Assembly (NCBI GenBank): GCA_010015745.1
Contig: ML978193.1
Span: forward strand, 62,001-126,000
Direction: 5' to 3'
DNA from: Setomelanomma holmii
Lineage: Eukaryota; Ascomycota; Dothideomycetes; Pleosporales; Phaeosphaeriaceae
DNA: 64,000 nucleotides
Below are positions 11,198 through 23,185 of the stretch, piece after piece (positions within the stretch are counted from its first letter, which is position 1; every line of letters starts with the position of its first letter). The notes under the pieces are model-generated. The model saw only the letters and a list, made by a program, of their open reading frames with translations, did not search any database and was not told the origin of the DNA. The translations under genes and the position numbers were made by a program.

Positions 11198-13617
11198 TCA
11201 GAAAAGATCTCTCATAATCCTCGCAAGCTCATGGTTTTCCTGCCCAAAAGCATTGACATACTCTCCATTAGGCGGCAAGTCGCTCGATGGTCCCCCAAAG
11301 CCATTGAGATTAAAGGTACCTCCTGCAGCCTCAAATAGGGTGGTCAGATCGCTCGCCATCCCATGTGGCGTGTCTAAATTGGTGCCATTTCGACCATTTG
11401 AGAACAACGCCATCTCGTCGACTTGATGACCAGCCAAACCCGCCATAGCAACAGCAGCAGATGAGTGGGCATCACTCGTATCATCGTGACGAATGACCAA
11501 GCCAAGTCTTGGACCAACTTCCTTGAGAGTCTTGATAGTCTTCCACAGTCGCTTGGAGACATATGAGTTCGAAGACAGTCCGCGGACAAGCTCGAGAGCC
11601 ATGTAAAACTCGTCTCGACTCTGCTGGCTGAACTCTGCTGGTGCATGAGCAACGGCGAGGAAGAGGACAGCCAGTGCCGATATTAGGAAGTAGTTGAACA
11701 TAGTTTGCTGGCATCGGTAGATGTCTGAAGTCTGGTTGATGTATGTCAAAATTCGGATCGTGTCTTTTGCAACTTTCACCACAACGTGAGCGAACTCGAG
11801 GTTCTCCATGATAGTAGTCGCTGTATGTAGGACGGGCCGGTAGATCAGGATTCGCATCTGGTTCGCTCGAAGGTAAAGGACGACTTGTAGCCGATGCAGA
11901 ACACGCGCTGGAGGTTCGACATGTCTGCCGCTGTCAGGGTGAATGAACTTAAGCGATTCCGGTATTGATCGGTGCCAATTCAGAACCTGGAAATCCAAGA
12001 AGGATATATCCTCCTTGTTGATCTTCTCCTGGGAGGCAACATCTGCTACAGACTTCCACACTTTCGATCCTATGAGGCTGTATGATATCATGCAATTGAG
12101 GTAGGGTGTTGACTCATGCGACGACACATCCTGCACATGTCAGTGCTGCTGTACTGGATTGCATGACTGGCCGATACTTACCGGTTTCGGAATGTTAGGG
12201 TCAATATCTGTATCCTGTAGTGCAAATGGCATGCCGGTGCCGAAACTCCACCGCCGGTCAAGGACGTAGATGCACCAGAATGTTCGAATGGCAGAAGCTT
12301 GCTCCTCTGGGTCAGGGAACAGCGTAGCGTAGGTCTCACGGCGATGTAGACCCAGCTCTAGGCAGTGACGAGCAGCCAGTCCGATCACCCGCCAAGCTAG
12401 CGCTTCATCGTCTTTCGTGAAGTGGTACATGGCCTGCTCATGTAAGCATATTACACATAAGCAAGGGAAGTCTACTCACAGCTAGAGCTAACAGGTTGAT
12501 GCCACTCAGACTGACAGGATCGGACAACGTCTTCTCCACGACTCGGTGCACGTTCTCGAAGAGCTTCTCACCCAAAGGATCCTTCCCTCTCCCTTCCAAG
12601 ACAAGTGTTATGGCAAGAATCAGCTTCAGGACGCTCGTCTGTTCGTCCATGATAGCGTCAGCGCCAGGCAGAGCGCCCTGCATGAGACCTGATCGTGCCG
12701 CAGCTTCTACGAAAGAGAACAGCATCTCAGTATACCGAAGCACCTTATCCATCTCGAGTATGGGATACATAACACCCATCTCTTCGTGCCAGACGTGGAC
12801 TAGCCGCAGCGCTTCGTGCTTCGAAATATTCCATATCGGGTCCTTGTCCGCGTGCAGAGGAGGCTTAGGAAGCACAGCGGCGAAGTTCGGTGGAGATTGT
12901 TTGGGAGTCGCGTCGTGGGTGACCACACCCTCGTCATCGCCTTCGTCTGCAGCTGTAATGCCCATGGTCTTCAGACTAGACCTCGCCACCCCAAGGTTGA
13001 ATGCGCTCGACGTCGGACCGTGAAAGCGAGGGTGCTTGCTGATCGATCTCGTGCGCGATCGCGACGACTGGGGAGGAAGCATTGGCGGCGGCTGGTAATC
13101 TGCGCCATTGAAGGGTGTGCCGATAGAGCCATTGTGACTCTGCACGTCGACCTGGGCCCTGAGGTTGGTCATGTTATTGTATAGATCGTCGACTTGCTGC
13201 TGAAGCGACGCGAGTTGCGCCGACATCTGTTTGAATTCGCTACCGCGCAGTTAGCCGCAGCATTCATGTTTCTGTCGTACCAGAAGACTGACTCGGACTC
13301 CTTGAAGTTGTTGCAGCAATTGGGCGCATACAAGCACTCGAGATTGAGGTTTCCACAGCGCTGGCATGGTGTCTGGCCGTTGCACTTGATTTTGCGTCTT
13401 TTGCATTCATTGCTACACTCCTTTAGCTGCTGCACGCGACGAGTGTAGACATGCGCGTGTTATACCATGCAATGGAGATGTAGCGATTGCGCTTCGCCCT
13501 TGGCTGTCCCGACCCATCCTCACTCTTGCGCTTAGCGTTGCTGCTCGAGTCCCCTGGCGGGCTCATGGTGTCACTCGCATTGTTCCTGTCGTGCCCAGTC
13601 GCGGAGGTCGGACTCAT
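11198..13617 (-). CDS. Zn2Cys6 transcription factor
   Basis: Fungal zinc-cluster regulator, presumably nuclear. Five exons on the minus strand: 13466-13617, 13281-13412, 12480-13239, 12182-12433 and 11198-12130; introns 53, 41, 46 and 51 nt; 742 aa. The cluster is formed only after the first splice: C51-x2-C54-x6-C61-x5-C67-x2-C70-x6-C77 (core CNECKRRKIKCNG). A short coiled-coil-like segment (QLASLQQQVDDLYNNM) follows, then a fungal-specific transcription factor domain (GLAARHCLELGLHRRE, FWCIYVLDRRWSFGTGMP). The ATG at 13617 is the first good one; an in-frame ATG at 13566 is an alternative. Target genes cannot be inferred. CK2 beta lies downstream on the same strand but functional linkage is not implied. 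Confidence 0.88.
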
Positions 13618-14116
13618 CTTCGGCTTCGTACGCGGTTGCCCTCCACCACAGCTGGAAGAAATTGGACGTGTTCGGCGTGCAGTTCGGTCGTGAAGACAAG
13701 CGCGGAATCGGAGAGCTGTGGATCCACTGATGTGTGCGGAGGTTTGCGGGGAAGGCACGTCTTGACACAGCCCAATCAGACACCATCCTTTTGTCCCGTC
13801 TCTGGTTGGATGTCGTCCGAGCAGAGCCCAGACTGATATGTCACGAGTCTCGCATTCACAGGGAACACACATCCACATGCAGCTGTACGGTCAGCAATGC
13901 TTCAATAGCTGCTCATTCTTGACACGGACGACTATATCTACACAATTGTGCACACCCGTGTGCACTTTGATCTTCTCCAGTACAAGGTAGTCCCCCGAAC
14001 GCCGCGCTCCCATGTCTGTTGTAAAGAACTCAAATCATGTTACAACCCTTGATAGCGCCGTATCAAAGGCTGTCAGCAATTGATATACCAAAAACGCCGC
14101 CGTTCTTCCAACATTG
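13618..14116. other. Intergenic
   Basis: 499 bp upstream of the Zn2Cys6 gene and downstream of the SCAP-type gene. No coding region is supported; it presumably holds the regulator's promoter. Confidence 0.5.
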
Positions 14117-17100
14117 TCATTGAACCTTGCGAGGTGTCCCTCTTCGTCCTCTTCCATTATGCAACCCGAAGCCAGGATCTTGTGTCCCATTTTCAATTGA
14201 TGGGAGGCCCTGGAACAGTTCCTTGCCTAGTGTGATGATTTTGGTCGTGTTGCCGAAGCCTACGGCCACACTGCGCGTGCCAAGCCGTGTGATCGGGCCC
14301 GGGACCACAACGAAGAGATCATCTTCAAAAGCAGCAGCAGGGTCTTCGAGGTTGTCTGGCAGGAGTGGTCGAGATCGAAACTGCCCTGTTGTAGACAGTG
14401 TCCATGCTTCCCACGAATCTGCATCGCTAGTCGGTATATGAGTTGAGACACGACCGGTGAATCTAAGAAGCGCATTTGGTATGCTTTGCTTCCGAGCCTG
14501 CTGCTTCAATGCAGACGCAAGTGCAGCAGGTTCAGCAGTATAGTGACCATCGTCTGCTCCCGAGATGGTTGACGACGGTGTGGGTGATGAGTTACTTCTC
14601 CTGATGCCTACAACAGCCAGTGCACTGGTCGATTCCCAAGCACCAGCAGGCTCGACATAATGCACAGCTTCTACTGCATGATCGAGACCCCTGCAATTAT
14701 ATTTTCCTCTATCGGACGGCTTTCCCAGACACAATTGCGAGCTGGCCGAGTCATTGAGGGTTAGCGTCTGCATGATCATGTGGTCTGCGTCTTGTTCTGT
14801 GTAGGCGATTGACAGCGAGTGGACCGATGGAGCTCCACATTGACATGCTCGGCGTGCTGGATGCAGAACTCTTAGTGTATGAGGCTTGACATGCCCTATC
14901 TGGAAGGAATGGATGAGAGCCCGGCTGTTGAAGTCGAAGATTTCAGCCTCCTCATCTCTGAGCGCGAAGATCAGTCCAAGACTCGGCACACCCTGTATGC
15001 ATTTGATCTTGGCGGGATTGCTACCCGGTGGTGGACCAGGGTCGAGACCAGCAACAACCTCAGACGACGGGCTGCCGTTACCTTGTAAAGAGGATATGTG
15101 CACTTCGCCATGTCTTGTGACGAAGACAAGACTAGACGTGGCCTTGACGCAAGTATATACCGTGGCGCAAACTATCGCACTAGAGGATATCCGCTTGGTG
15201 ACCTGTGTGCCTGTGCGTACGTCTACTTCCGTGAGGAAGCCATCTGGAAGCAGAATGACGAGATGTGGTTTCTCGATATCCCCATGCGCAATGCCGACGA
15301 ACGCAAAAAGGACAGGTACTTGCTCGCGGACGTCAACGACGGGGATTTGGGAGAAGTGTGACTGAGCCATGTTCCATATCCCAATCTGACCTGCTTCAGA
15401 ACAGAATGCCAGAGAACTACCGCTGTCATCCATGGCCGTCGCAACTATGGGCCATATCCTGGGTTTCATTGTGGTAGTCTGCAAAGTCGTTTGCATATAG
15501 CCGCGGCGCCCATTGAGCCATATGGATGTGGAACGATCGAGCGAGATGCTAGCCAGATGCCCTTTGGCCCCAGACACGAGACTTGCGATGTCCAAGCTTT
15601 GCGAAGCTGGGAGAGTCTTCACTGAGAACAAAGCATCTTCGTCCTCACTCTCGTCCAAGATCTCTGGAAGTCCTGTCCATAGAAGATAATTCATCAGTAG
15701 CGTAACACCGGCGATGAGGAAGACCACCATGAGTGCCGCGGGAAAAGCGTGTCCTTGAGCAAAACGTCGAAAGCCTTCAGTAAGAGATTTTGGCGACTGG
15801 GGTCGATCTCTGCCATAGGCCCCTTTCGAGACCACGAGAAGTGGATCATATATGCGAGCAATGAAACTATGTGCTCCAGGCTTAATGAATCCAAACAACT
15901 CGCGAGCAGTATTGTGGTCCTGTATCCGGAGCCAGTCAGCCGGCGTTCTGGCCTGATTGATTGGAGGAAGACTCCAGGTAACATTAGCGCTCCGTTTTCT
16001 AGTCCTAGACATCAGTCTTTGGCGGAATGTCTGAAAAGAGAGCGCTTCGTTATGGGCGTCGAAGAAGTGCCAGTTGATGGCTAGGATGAAGGAGATGATG
16101 GCGACACTTCCAGCGAACCGTGTGCTCAGGGGCAGAGTGCCCCCTCGTAATGCTCCAAGCCAAGACTGACGCTCCGATCGGTTCTTCTTTGCTCTCTGGC
16201 TCATGTCTACGCGTTCCAAAGAGTCTGAGAGTTCCATTCGTTGCACGTCTACGCTGAGGACCGCCACGAAGAAGGTAATGTGATAGACGAAGTCGAATAC
16301 AAGTGTGACTGCTGCAAATATGCAGAAGTCGGCGACCCACGGAGTGACCAGCCGCGAGCAGAGGTAAATGAGAGCGAGATTTTGAAAAGCGACCGCAAGC
16401 GATAAGTGGCCAACCTCACCCAGTGCATTCCCGATACGCTGGTGTGGGGGCATTTCTGGAGGAGTTTCCAGGACAACATTAATGAGACGAAATCTACCAG
16501 CGTTAGCACTTGGAAAATATCGCGATCGAGGTGAGATGTACATATTCCCAAGCCCAAAACAAAAGACCACTCCGGGAAACCATGGACGGGGTATACGCGT
16601 TAAATCTATACCAAGGTATGTACACAAGGAAAAACTGGCAATGATGCAAATCGTCATCTGCAAATATTAGCATGTCCATGCACGGGATGCAATAAACACA
16701 CCTTTGCGCAAACAGTAACAAGCAGGCCAAGCCAGCTCTTGACGGCGCGCAGCTGCATCATCCTCCAGATGACATATACTGCAGTGACGAGGTACGATGC
16801 GGCCAAGAGGAGATCATCGAACAGTGTCATCGACCTGAAGCGAAATTCGTAGAGCCTGCTTGTTGTGACCTGACCATCCGCGGGGAAGACTGTCCAGCTC
16901 GGTGAGTCTTGTTCGGCGAGAAGTTGCGCTCGCGCGGCCCAGCTCTCTCCCAGCAGATTTGAGTTGGTCTGATCGAACAAGGTGATGACCAGCGCATCAG
17001 CTGCTCGGAGTTTCGATTTGATGAATGTCTTGCCCGCGAATAGGCTGCTTGGTCGGAGAGTTATATTCAGAGCTGATTGCATCGCAGTGCGCGAATTGAT

Positions 17101-17698
17101 GGTCCTGAGCAGGTCGGCGTCTTTCTCCAGGTTGCTGGCAGAACAGTCCCAGTACATCAATGGCGAGTGGTAGCCCCAATGCTGCTCAGCTGCAGCTGCA
17201 ACACATCCATGACGGTCGCGCACCATGACCTGGTGGTGTGCATGTGCTTTGTCCTCTGGTGCATCAAATCCGCTACCGATGAGGGCGTCCTGCACATGCA
17301 TGGCTTCGCGCAAGACGGGCAACTCTATTGCCTTCATGTAGTCGCCATGCACCCAGACCTGGCGCACCACTACGTCAGCGGGCCGCTCGCCTTCAATTGC
17401 CGTTGTCGAGGTCCAAACATGCTCGGGGAGGTTGCGCAACGAAGCCGCGGCGGGGCTATCGATCTGAAACACAGCTGGGTAGCAGAGCAGCACCGAGATG
17501 ATGATGGTCAGGACGATGGAGAGCAGCCAATGCCGCGCAGTCGCGGTGCCGTACGCCTGGAAGGCTCGTCGTATGGGGTGTGAAGGCTCTAGCCGTGGTG
17601 GCTCAGTGGTACTGCGGCGTCTCGTTAGCCCTCGCTGCGCATGTGTGGAAACGCGAAGAGCCTCACCCTCTGACCCAGTAAAGCAAGTACCAGATCAT
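14117..17698 (-). CDS. SREBP cleavage-activating protein (SCAP-like sterol sensor)
   Basis: Polytopic ER membrane protein that escorts SREBP-type factors and senses sterols; in fungi it links sterol level and hypoxia. Four exons on the minus strand (17667-17698, 16702-17611, 16542-16657, 14117-16493), introns 55, 44 and 48 nt, 1144 aa. The tiny first exon encodes MIWYLLYWVRG and is missed if only long open frames are read. An N-terminal membrane span (HWLLSIVLTIIISVLLCYP) and a lumenal loop come first. A cluster of spans forms the sterol-sensing domain, with FRLINVVLETP and VADFCIFAAVTLVFDFVYH. The C-terminal half resembles a beta-propeller (weak WD repeats, for example HLASISLDRSTSIWLNG), as in SCAP. 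Its partner transcription factor is not in this window. Confidence 0.88.
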
Positions 17699-18671
17699 TC
17701 GGCGCAGCGTACCCCTCCACAGGGCATGCTCGGAACTTGAGTAGAAAATCCCGCAGCGTCAACGTTCAGCTATAGGTTTGCGACGTACTCGAACGCGGTT
17801 GCGAATGGGAGGCGCTGGGGGAGAGGTCCGGCGGCTCATTCATGTGTGGTCGAGGCAGGTATAGAGGAAGCGGCGGAAGTTGCGATCGATCAGCGACGGG
17901 ACAGGCGGGCGACTGGCGCTGGTGTGGTCGCGCAGACGGGAGAGATCGAGGCGATCGAACGGCGGGTTCGAGACGCATACTTGGTTATTCCGTGGCGTTC
18001 AAGACGAGCGGCGTCTGCCAAGGTACGTCCTGGTCTCACATCACATCGCTACTTCCGTGTGACACGACTCATGCACGCTCGCCAGCAGAAGACACATTCG
18101 GCGACCAGAGGTACAGGAGGTTCCCGAACCAGTTGCTTTCGCGAATGCCCCTTGCAGGCGCTCTGTTAGGCTGGTAGCGTCTCGATCTGCGTCTTCGTCA
18201 TATCTCACTTGGATCAGAAATTAAAATTCGCTTCAGATGTCAATTATCAGCTTCATGATATTCTCCGGACAAATGTAACACAGTGCAGCTGCGGGCACGC
18301 TCCGAGCGAAGATCCTCTTTTTACGTACAGCGCAGATCCTAGTGTGGCAGCGGTCACAGCGCTGTTGACATGCAGGGACAGTTACACAATTCTCCACCAA
18401 ACTATTCGACGGACCTGATGTCCGGGGCGACTGCTCCTTTGTTCCCTAAGATGCCTACTTATATCAAAGTCCACACCCTCCCTTCTGGGACAGGCTTTTC
18501 TCATCCTTCGATGGTGCGACCTGGATGACTTGGCTGACACGGCCGTTCAAGAAGCCTTAAGACCAGGTTCGAAGCTAGACGTTGCACGAAGCCACGTTCT
18601 GGCCTCAACTTGAGGTACTCCGGAGATACGCACTGAGGAATGAGCTATGTGTTGCTGCCAAATGCAAGTCC
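17699..18671. other. Intergenic, SCAP promoter side
   Basis: 973 bp between the SCAP-like start and the 3' end of ACL4, both on the minus strand. Several overlapping short frames around 17842-18177 are open on both strands because of local GC richness. None is convincing. Confidence 0.5.
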
Positions 18672-19817
18672 TCAGGTCCCATCCATCTCTTCGTCATCGT
18701 CGTCGTCCTCATCGTCATCGCCAGCATTCTCCCAAATGTCTTCCTCCTCTTCGCCAGTAGACGGCCCCAAAGTGTCGTCAAGCTCCTTCAAGATCTCATC
18801 GGCGTGATCCTTCAGTCGCTCGTCCTCGTACTCGAGCATGGTGTATAGCTTCAGGCAGTTTTCCAGCCAGTCGCGGCTGGCACGCAGTAACGATGTAGCA
18901 ATGTCAGCCTCTCCTTTGGCCTTTTGCTTTCCCGATAGTAGATGTAGGCACCATCCACCCAAGTACCATGCCTCCACACTGCCGTCGTTCTCGCCGACAA
19001 GCCTTTCCAGGACCTCGATGGCTTCGTCTTCCAGCTCCGCCTCCATCAATAGCCTGGACAGACTAATTCTTGTCGAATAGTCAGGCACACCAGGGTCATT
19101 GGGGTCCAAGTCTTTCCACAGTTCCATACTTCTTGCAAGCGCCGCCTTTGCATCGTCGTGCCTTGATTGTGATATCCGTATTGATGCTAACGTTTGGAGT
19201 GGCTCGGGGTTGTTGGGCGCGAAGAGTAGGGCTTCGGTGACGGTGGCTTCGCAGCGGGTCTCGGCGTCCTCCTCCCACGATAGATCCGTCATATAGACTT
19301 CCGCGATACCACATAATGAGTTAGCGACCTTTCGCTTCTTCTCCCCAAGCAGCTCCTCGACCTCTGTCTTCTTGACCAGCTTTCCTTCGAGCTCGCCAAT
19401 CTCGCGCTTGAGCACTTCTATGCCTTGTTCGAACCACCGTACACTTTCCGCACCACCCTCCTCATTCAATTGTGCCATCCAAAGAAACTTCTCTGCTCCA
19501 TCATTTGCGCCTTCCGGGTCAATCGCGATCGCTGCTTCGAAGGCTTCTTTCGCAGAATCTGGGTCGCCTAGTTCCACGTTGATCTCGCCGAGTAGATTCA
19601 GAGCTGGCAGTGCTGCTGCTGAGGGAGTTGACGACGGTTGAAGGAGGTTCAGGGCTCGTTTTGCTGCGACGAGTGCTTCTTCGGGCTGTGCAGTTTGGAG
19701 TAGGGTCGCGGCTTGTATCAAAAGCTCTTCTGGCGATGCTTTTGACTTGGACGTTCCATTCTTCGCGCTTTTCACCTTCTTTTTGGACTTCTTGTCCTGC
19801 GGCTTCGTCTTCGCCAT
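18672..19817 (-). CDS. ACL4: Ribosomal protein L4 assembly chaperone Acl4
   Basis: TPR protein that in yeast binds nascent ribosomal protein L4 and escorts it to the nucleus for 60S assembly. Single exon, 381 aa from the ATG at 19817; longer frames start upstream at a TTG and are not needed. The N-terminus is lysine-rich (KPQDKKSKKKVKSAK). TPR-like repeats follow (ALNLLGEINVELGDPDSAKE; TLASIRISQSRHDDAKAALA). The tail is strongly acidic (GEEEEDIWENAGDDDEDD), matching the known plan of the family. It shares a 178-bp divergent promoter with the GIR2-like gene. Confidence 0.9.
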   Translation of the reverse strand: MAKTKPQDKKSKKKVKSAKNGTSKSKASPEELLIQAATLLQTAQPEEALVAAKRALNLLQPSSTPSAAALPALNLLGEINVELGDPDSAKEAFEAAIAIDPEGANDGAEKFLWMAQLNEEGGAESVRWFEQGIEVLKREIGELEGKLVKKTEVEELLGEKKRKVANSLCGIAEVYMTDLSWEEDAETRCEATVTEALLFAPNNPEPLQTLASIRISQSRHDDAKAALARSMELWKDLDPNDPGVPDYSTRISLSRLLMEAELEDEAIEVLERLVGENDGSVEAWYLGGWCLHLLSGKQKAKGEADIATSLLRASRDWLENCLKLYTMLEYEDERLKDHADEILKELDDTLGPSTGEEEEDIWENAGDDDEDDDDDEEMDGT

Positions 19818-19995
19818 CTTGGAATCTATGTGGTGGTTTGTATTGTGAGAGTGACATGCTCCCAAAAGTTATTCCGCAGATCTCAACATTTGGTGGTCCG
19901 AGCACTGACGTGGGGCGCGACCGCGACTTCCCCGCCAGTGCTCGCCAAAGCAGCCTCAGCATCAGAGCTCAAAATAGCAAATTGCAGCTGTCGCA
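19818..19995. promoter_or_regulatory. Short bidirectional promoter ACL4/GIR2
   Basis: Only 178 bp separate the two start codons of divergent genes that both serve the translation machinery. Core elements for both must lie here or within the leaders. No TATA box is obvious. Confidence 0.6.
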
Positions 19996-20746
19996 ATGGG
20001 CGTCGAAGATCAACAAGAAGAGAGAGAAGTTCTCGACTCGATCTTCCCAGAAGAGATAATCGGTACTGTCATAGCATATAACAATCGCAGCTGCAGCTAC
20101 TGATCGCATCGCCGTAGATGTTTCCGAGACCGAGTTCCGAATATCCATAAAGCTCGACGATGGCAGACACGAAGATTACGAAGGCGAAGATGACCAACCA
20201 ACAATCATTCTCAACGTCCAATACCCACCAAACTACCCCGACGAAGCCCCCCGATTAGACGTAACCCAACCGCCCAATGCGCCCAAACACATCTACCTCG
20301 ACATCCAAGAAGACAAGCAACGCCTGCTCGACAGCCTAACAGACACCATCCAAGACAACCTCGGCATGCAAATGATCTTCACGCTCGTCACCGTGCTCAA
20401 AGACTCTGCCGAGCTGCTCATTACCGAGCGGCAAAATGCCAAGCAGGCGTTAGCAGACATGGAGGCTGCGAAGCTCGAGGAAGAAGAGAATAAGAAGTTC
20501 CAAGGCGACGCGGTCACAAGAGAGAGCTTTTTGGCGTGGAGAGAGCGCTTCACGAAGGAGCAGGCGGAGGCGGAGTTGCGCAAGGTCGAGGAGAAGGAGC
20601 AGGAGGATAAGAAGGCAAGGGTCAAGAAGGAGGAAAAGAAGATGACGGGCAGGGAGCTTTGGGAGAAGGGACTGGTTGGGAAGGTGGAGGATGAAGAGGA
20701 TGAGGAGGATGGTGTGGACATTGAGAAGCTGAAGATAGCTTCGTGA
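19996..20746 (+). CDS. GIR2: RWD-domain protein, Gir2/RWDD1-like
   Basis: RWD protein that in yeast partners the GTPase Rbg2 and the Gcn1 system on translating ribosomes. Two exons, 19996-20062 and 20118-20746, with a 55-nt intron (GTACTG donor, CGTAG acceptor), giving 231 aa. The RWD domain begins at once (EEREVLDSIFPEEI) and carries the signature YPPNYPDEAP. A long charged helix rich in Glu/Lys follows (KVEEKEQEDKKARVKKEEKK), then GRELWEKGL, which is shared by RWDD1 homologues. The acidic tail ends at 20746. Divergent from ACL4. Confidence 0.9.
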
Positions 20747-20813
20747 TGTGGCTTGTGGTTGTTTTCAAATATACCCAGTTCTGATCTCCTGGCTACTTGG
20801 CCCACACTCTAAC

Positions 20814-21767
20814 TTATGGCATTGGCTTTATGACTTTGATGGGCCTCCTTTTTCGTCCTCGAATAACGGTCTGACCTTCATTCAGTGCCAGTTCCGTTTC
20901 GAGATCCACGATCCTCTGCATTTTCCTGGTCGTCGCCCTCTCCTTGACCTGGTCCCTCTCATAGGCTTCTTGGTTCTCCCTCTCACTGAACCTGACTGCA
21001 TCGACCCATTTCACTCCGCCGTCATCGCCGTCTATCAGTCTCTTAGCCCGCATGTTGATCCAGGTATCCCATTCGTCCTCCCGTTGCGCCATTGGCAGCC
21101 ACCAATTGGCGAGCATGACCTTCATGTCAAACAATCTCTGCTTCGTTTCGAGACGCTGCCGAAGCATGCGAGAAAGAGCTGGAGGTTGTGGCTTTGTGAT
21201 GCGCAGGAAGGGGACGCCGTTTGCTGAAGCAAGTATAGGAACATGGCGCGGGCCGGACGTCTGGGCATAAGGACGAACATTGAGAACCGCGCGTTCGGGC
21301 GGCAGGCAGGCGAGTCGTTCTTTGGCAAGAGACTGGGGCTGGGGTAGGATATGCGGTTGCAGTGTGCGCGTCAAGGTACGGGGCAGTCTCGCGATCAATT
21401 GCGAGATGGTACCTGCACTCGAGGTATCGCCATTCGAGGCAGCATCCAAATGGTCGAGCGTCTGCATTGTGTCAATCGGTTGATCCGCTGCCACGAGAGG
21501 GCGTGCTGACCTCATAGCCAGCCTTGAAGCTCAGCCCAAGCAAGTAAGCGCTGGAAAGCCTTCTATTCCTACGGAACTTGTTGCGTATGGCATTGCGCAG
21601 TGGTAAGCGCTCGTCATCGGTCAGCGGTGCGGAAAAACATCGCGAAAGCAGAGCTCTGTACAGCGCAATCGCTATTTGGATTATTGAAGTGTCTCATGAA
21701 ATGCTGAGAGTATGTTACCTGCTACACGATGCTGAGTCGACTTAATGGGTTGGAGGAAGCGGGGCAT
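20814..21767 (-). CDS. LYR-motif (Complex1_LYR) protein
   Basis: Probably a small mitochondrial matrix protein of the LYR family; such proteins assist Fe-S cluster insertion or assembly of respiratory or ribosomal complexes. Three exons on the minus strand: 21719-21767, 21511-21671 and 20814-21461; introns 47 and 49 nt; 285 aa. The motif appears only after splicing exon 1 to exon 2: MPRFLQPIKSTQHRV, then IALYRALLSRC, followed by RNAIRNKFRRNRRL, the usual downstream basic block. The C-terminal two thirds are not recognised beyond a WWLPMAQREDEWDTW block. The 3' end converges on GIR2, with 67 bp between stop codons. Precise substrate unknown. Confidence 0.8.
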
Positions 21768-22114
21768 GCATGGACTGAGTTGGGTGGTGGAGGATGCAGA
21801 CAAACGAAACGCGAAATATTTCGACCGTGGCGCCTGATCACGTGTACACTTGAATGCACTACATTCCAACGCAATCATGCTCTTGGTTGCGCGTGTAAGC
21901 AGCAGCACGACTCACTGGCGGCCTGTACTGGTAAGTTATGGATGTGCTTTATTTCCTCCTCAGCCCGCGGGTGGTTTCCAAGACCAGAACTCCGATCCGA
22001 TGCTTGCTAGTCCTACTATAACCTCATATCAAGTGGTCGTTCAACCCACTCTACTCTCCCTCAAAAAGCTCGTACAAGTAATCTACGGACGGTTGTCTTG
22101 CACAGCTATGCTTG
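21768..22114. other. Intergenic
   Basis: 347 bp upstream of the LYR-protein gene and downstream of MMS2. Promoter of the former; no gene seen. Confidence 0.5.
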
Positions 22115-22744
22115 CTAAAATGTGGTGCCTTCGGGAGGCTGCGGGAGCTTCTTGTTCTGAGGCAGCGCCATGTATCTTCTCTGGTCAGTCATGTCGGCAC
22201 CTGGGTCTCGAGAAATGCTCACCTTCGAAGCTCTATAAGTATCGTCTCCATGGTGAAATCTCTTTTCCACTGCGCCAGGCAGGGCAGCTTGGATGGGTCG
22301 ACCTGTCATCATCAACACATGCTACTTCATCTCCGGTAGGGCCCTCATGTACCTTTCCGTTCTGTGGATTTACGCAGGGAAGATTGATCTTGGATGTGAA
22401 CGAGATCTCGGGAGGAACGTCGGGATAGCTTGGGCCGCAGTGGATCTTGAGACTGTAGATACGGTTCTCGTGGACGCTCTGGAACGAAGTCAGAAGGGTG
22501 TCTCTTTGCATACTAAACAAAGTCCGAGACACATACATGCGGCGGGCCAAGGATGGTGCCATTCCAGTCTGACATGAGAAGGTCGTCTCCATTGTCAAGA
22601 CCATACGAGCACGCCTCTACTGTCTCTTAGCCTTCATAGCATCTTGACGCCACGTCTGACGGTCCTCATACCAGCACCGAGACCTTTCTCGCCCTTCTCA
22701 AGCTCCTCAAGCAGGCGGAAGTTCCGCGGGACTTTGGCGCCCAT
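22115..22744 (-). CDS. MMS2: Ubiquitin E2 variant Mms2
   Basis: Catalytically inactive E2 variant that pairs with Ubc13 to build Lys63-linked ubiquitin chains in post-replication DNA repair. Five exons on the minus strand: 22672-22744, 22537-22619, 22353-22478, 22223-22302 and 22115-22175; introns 52, 58, 50 and 46 nt; 140 aa, the usual family size. Diagnostic blocks in order: VPRNFRLLEELEKGEKG, SDWNGTILGPPH, HENRIYSLKIHCG, YPDVPPEISF, METILIELRRYM and KKLPQPPEGTTF at the stop. The E2 active-site Cys is absent, as expected; the cysteine in INLPCV lies at a different place. The start lies 441 bp from divergent MON2. Confidence 0.94.
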
Positions 22745-23185
22745 GGTCGCGACTGTGATGTGGATGCGGCGTTTTGGTAGTGTGACGCGTGAGAGGGTGG
22801 GATGAACCCCGCTATCGGATGGGCGGTGGTGGGCGTCAAGGGCACTGAGAGTCGCCGAAGACACGGGAGGGGTAGTTTAACACTGGCAAGAAGATCAAAT
22901 GCCGGTGAAGCTGTTTGGGACCAGGCACAAACACCGGGCTGTCGAATCGTGACGGCGATTGCACCAGCTGCTAGTGGAGCCTGACAGATCGCGCTATGAC
23001 GATACGGGCGCCAGGGTCTCACCTGCCTGTCACGGTAGATCTGTTTGGCCGCACTCCGCGTTCAATGTGACAACGTAGGTCGTTTCTCTCCTTCAATAGT
23101 CAACATGATGTTTTGATCACGGCAAACACACACAAAGCTCAGGACTCATGGCGTGTAGCTGGACGACTAGGCTTGGCTCCCGAAC
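22745..23185. promoter_or_regulatory. Divergent intergenic region MMS2/MON2
   Basis: 441 bp between the start codons of two divergent housekeeping genes. No recognised motif. Confidence 0.5.

Noticed and set aside
17930..17985. B-box-like GGGTTCGAGAC
   Set aside because: No T-stem pairing and no acceptor stem.
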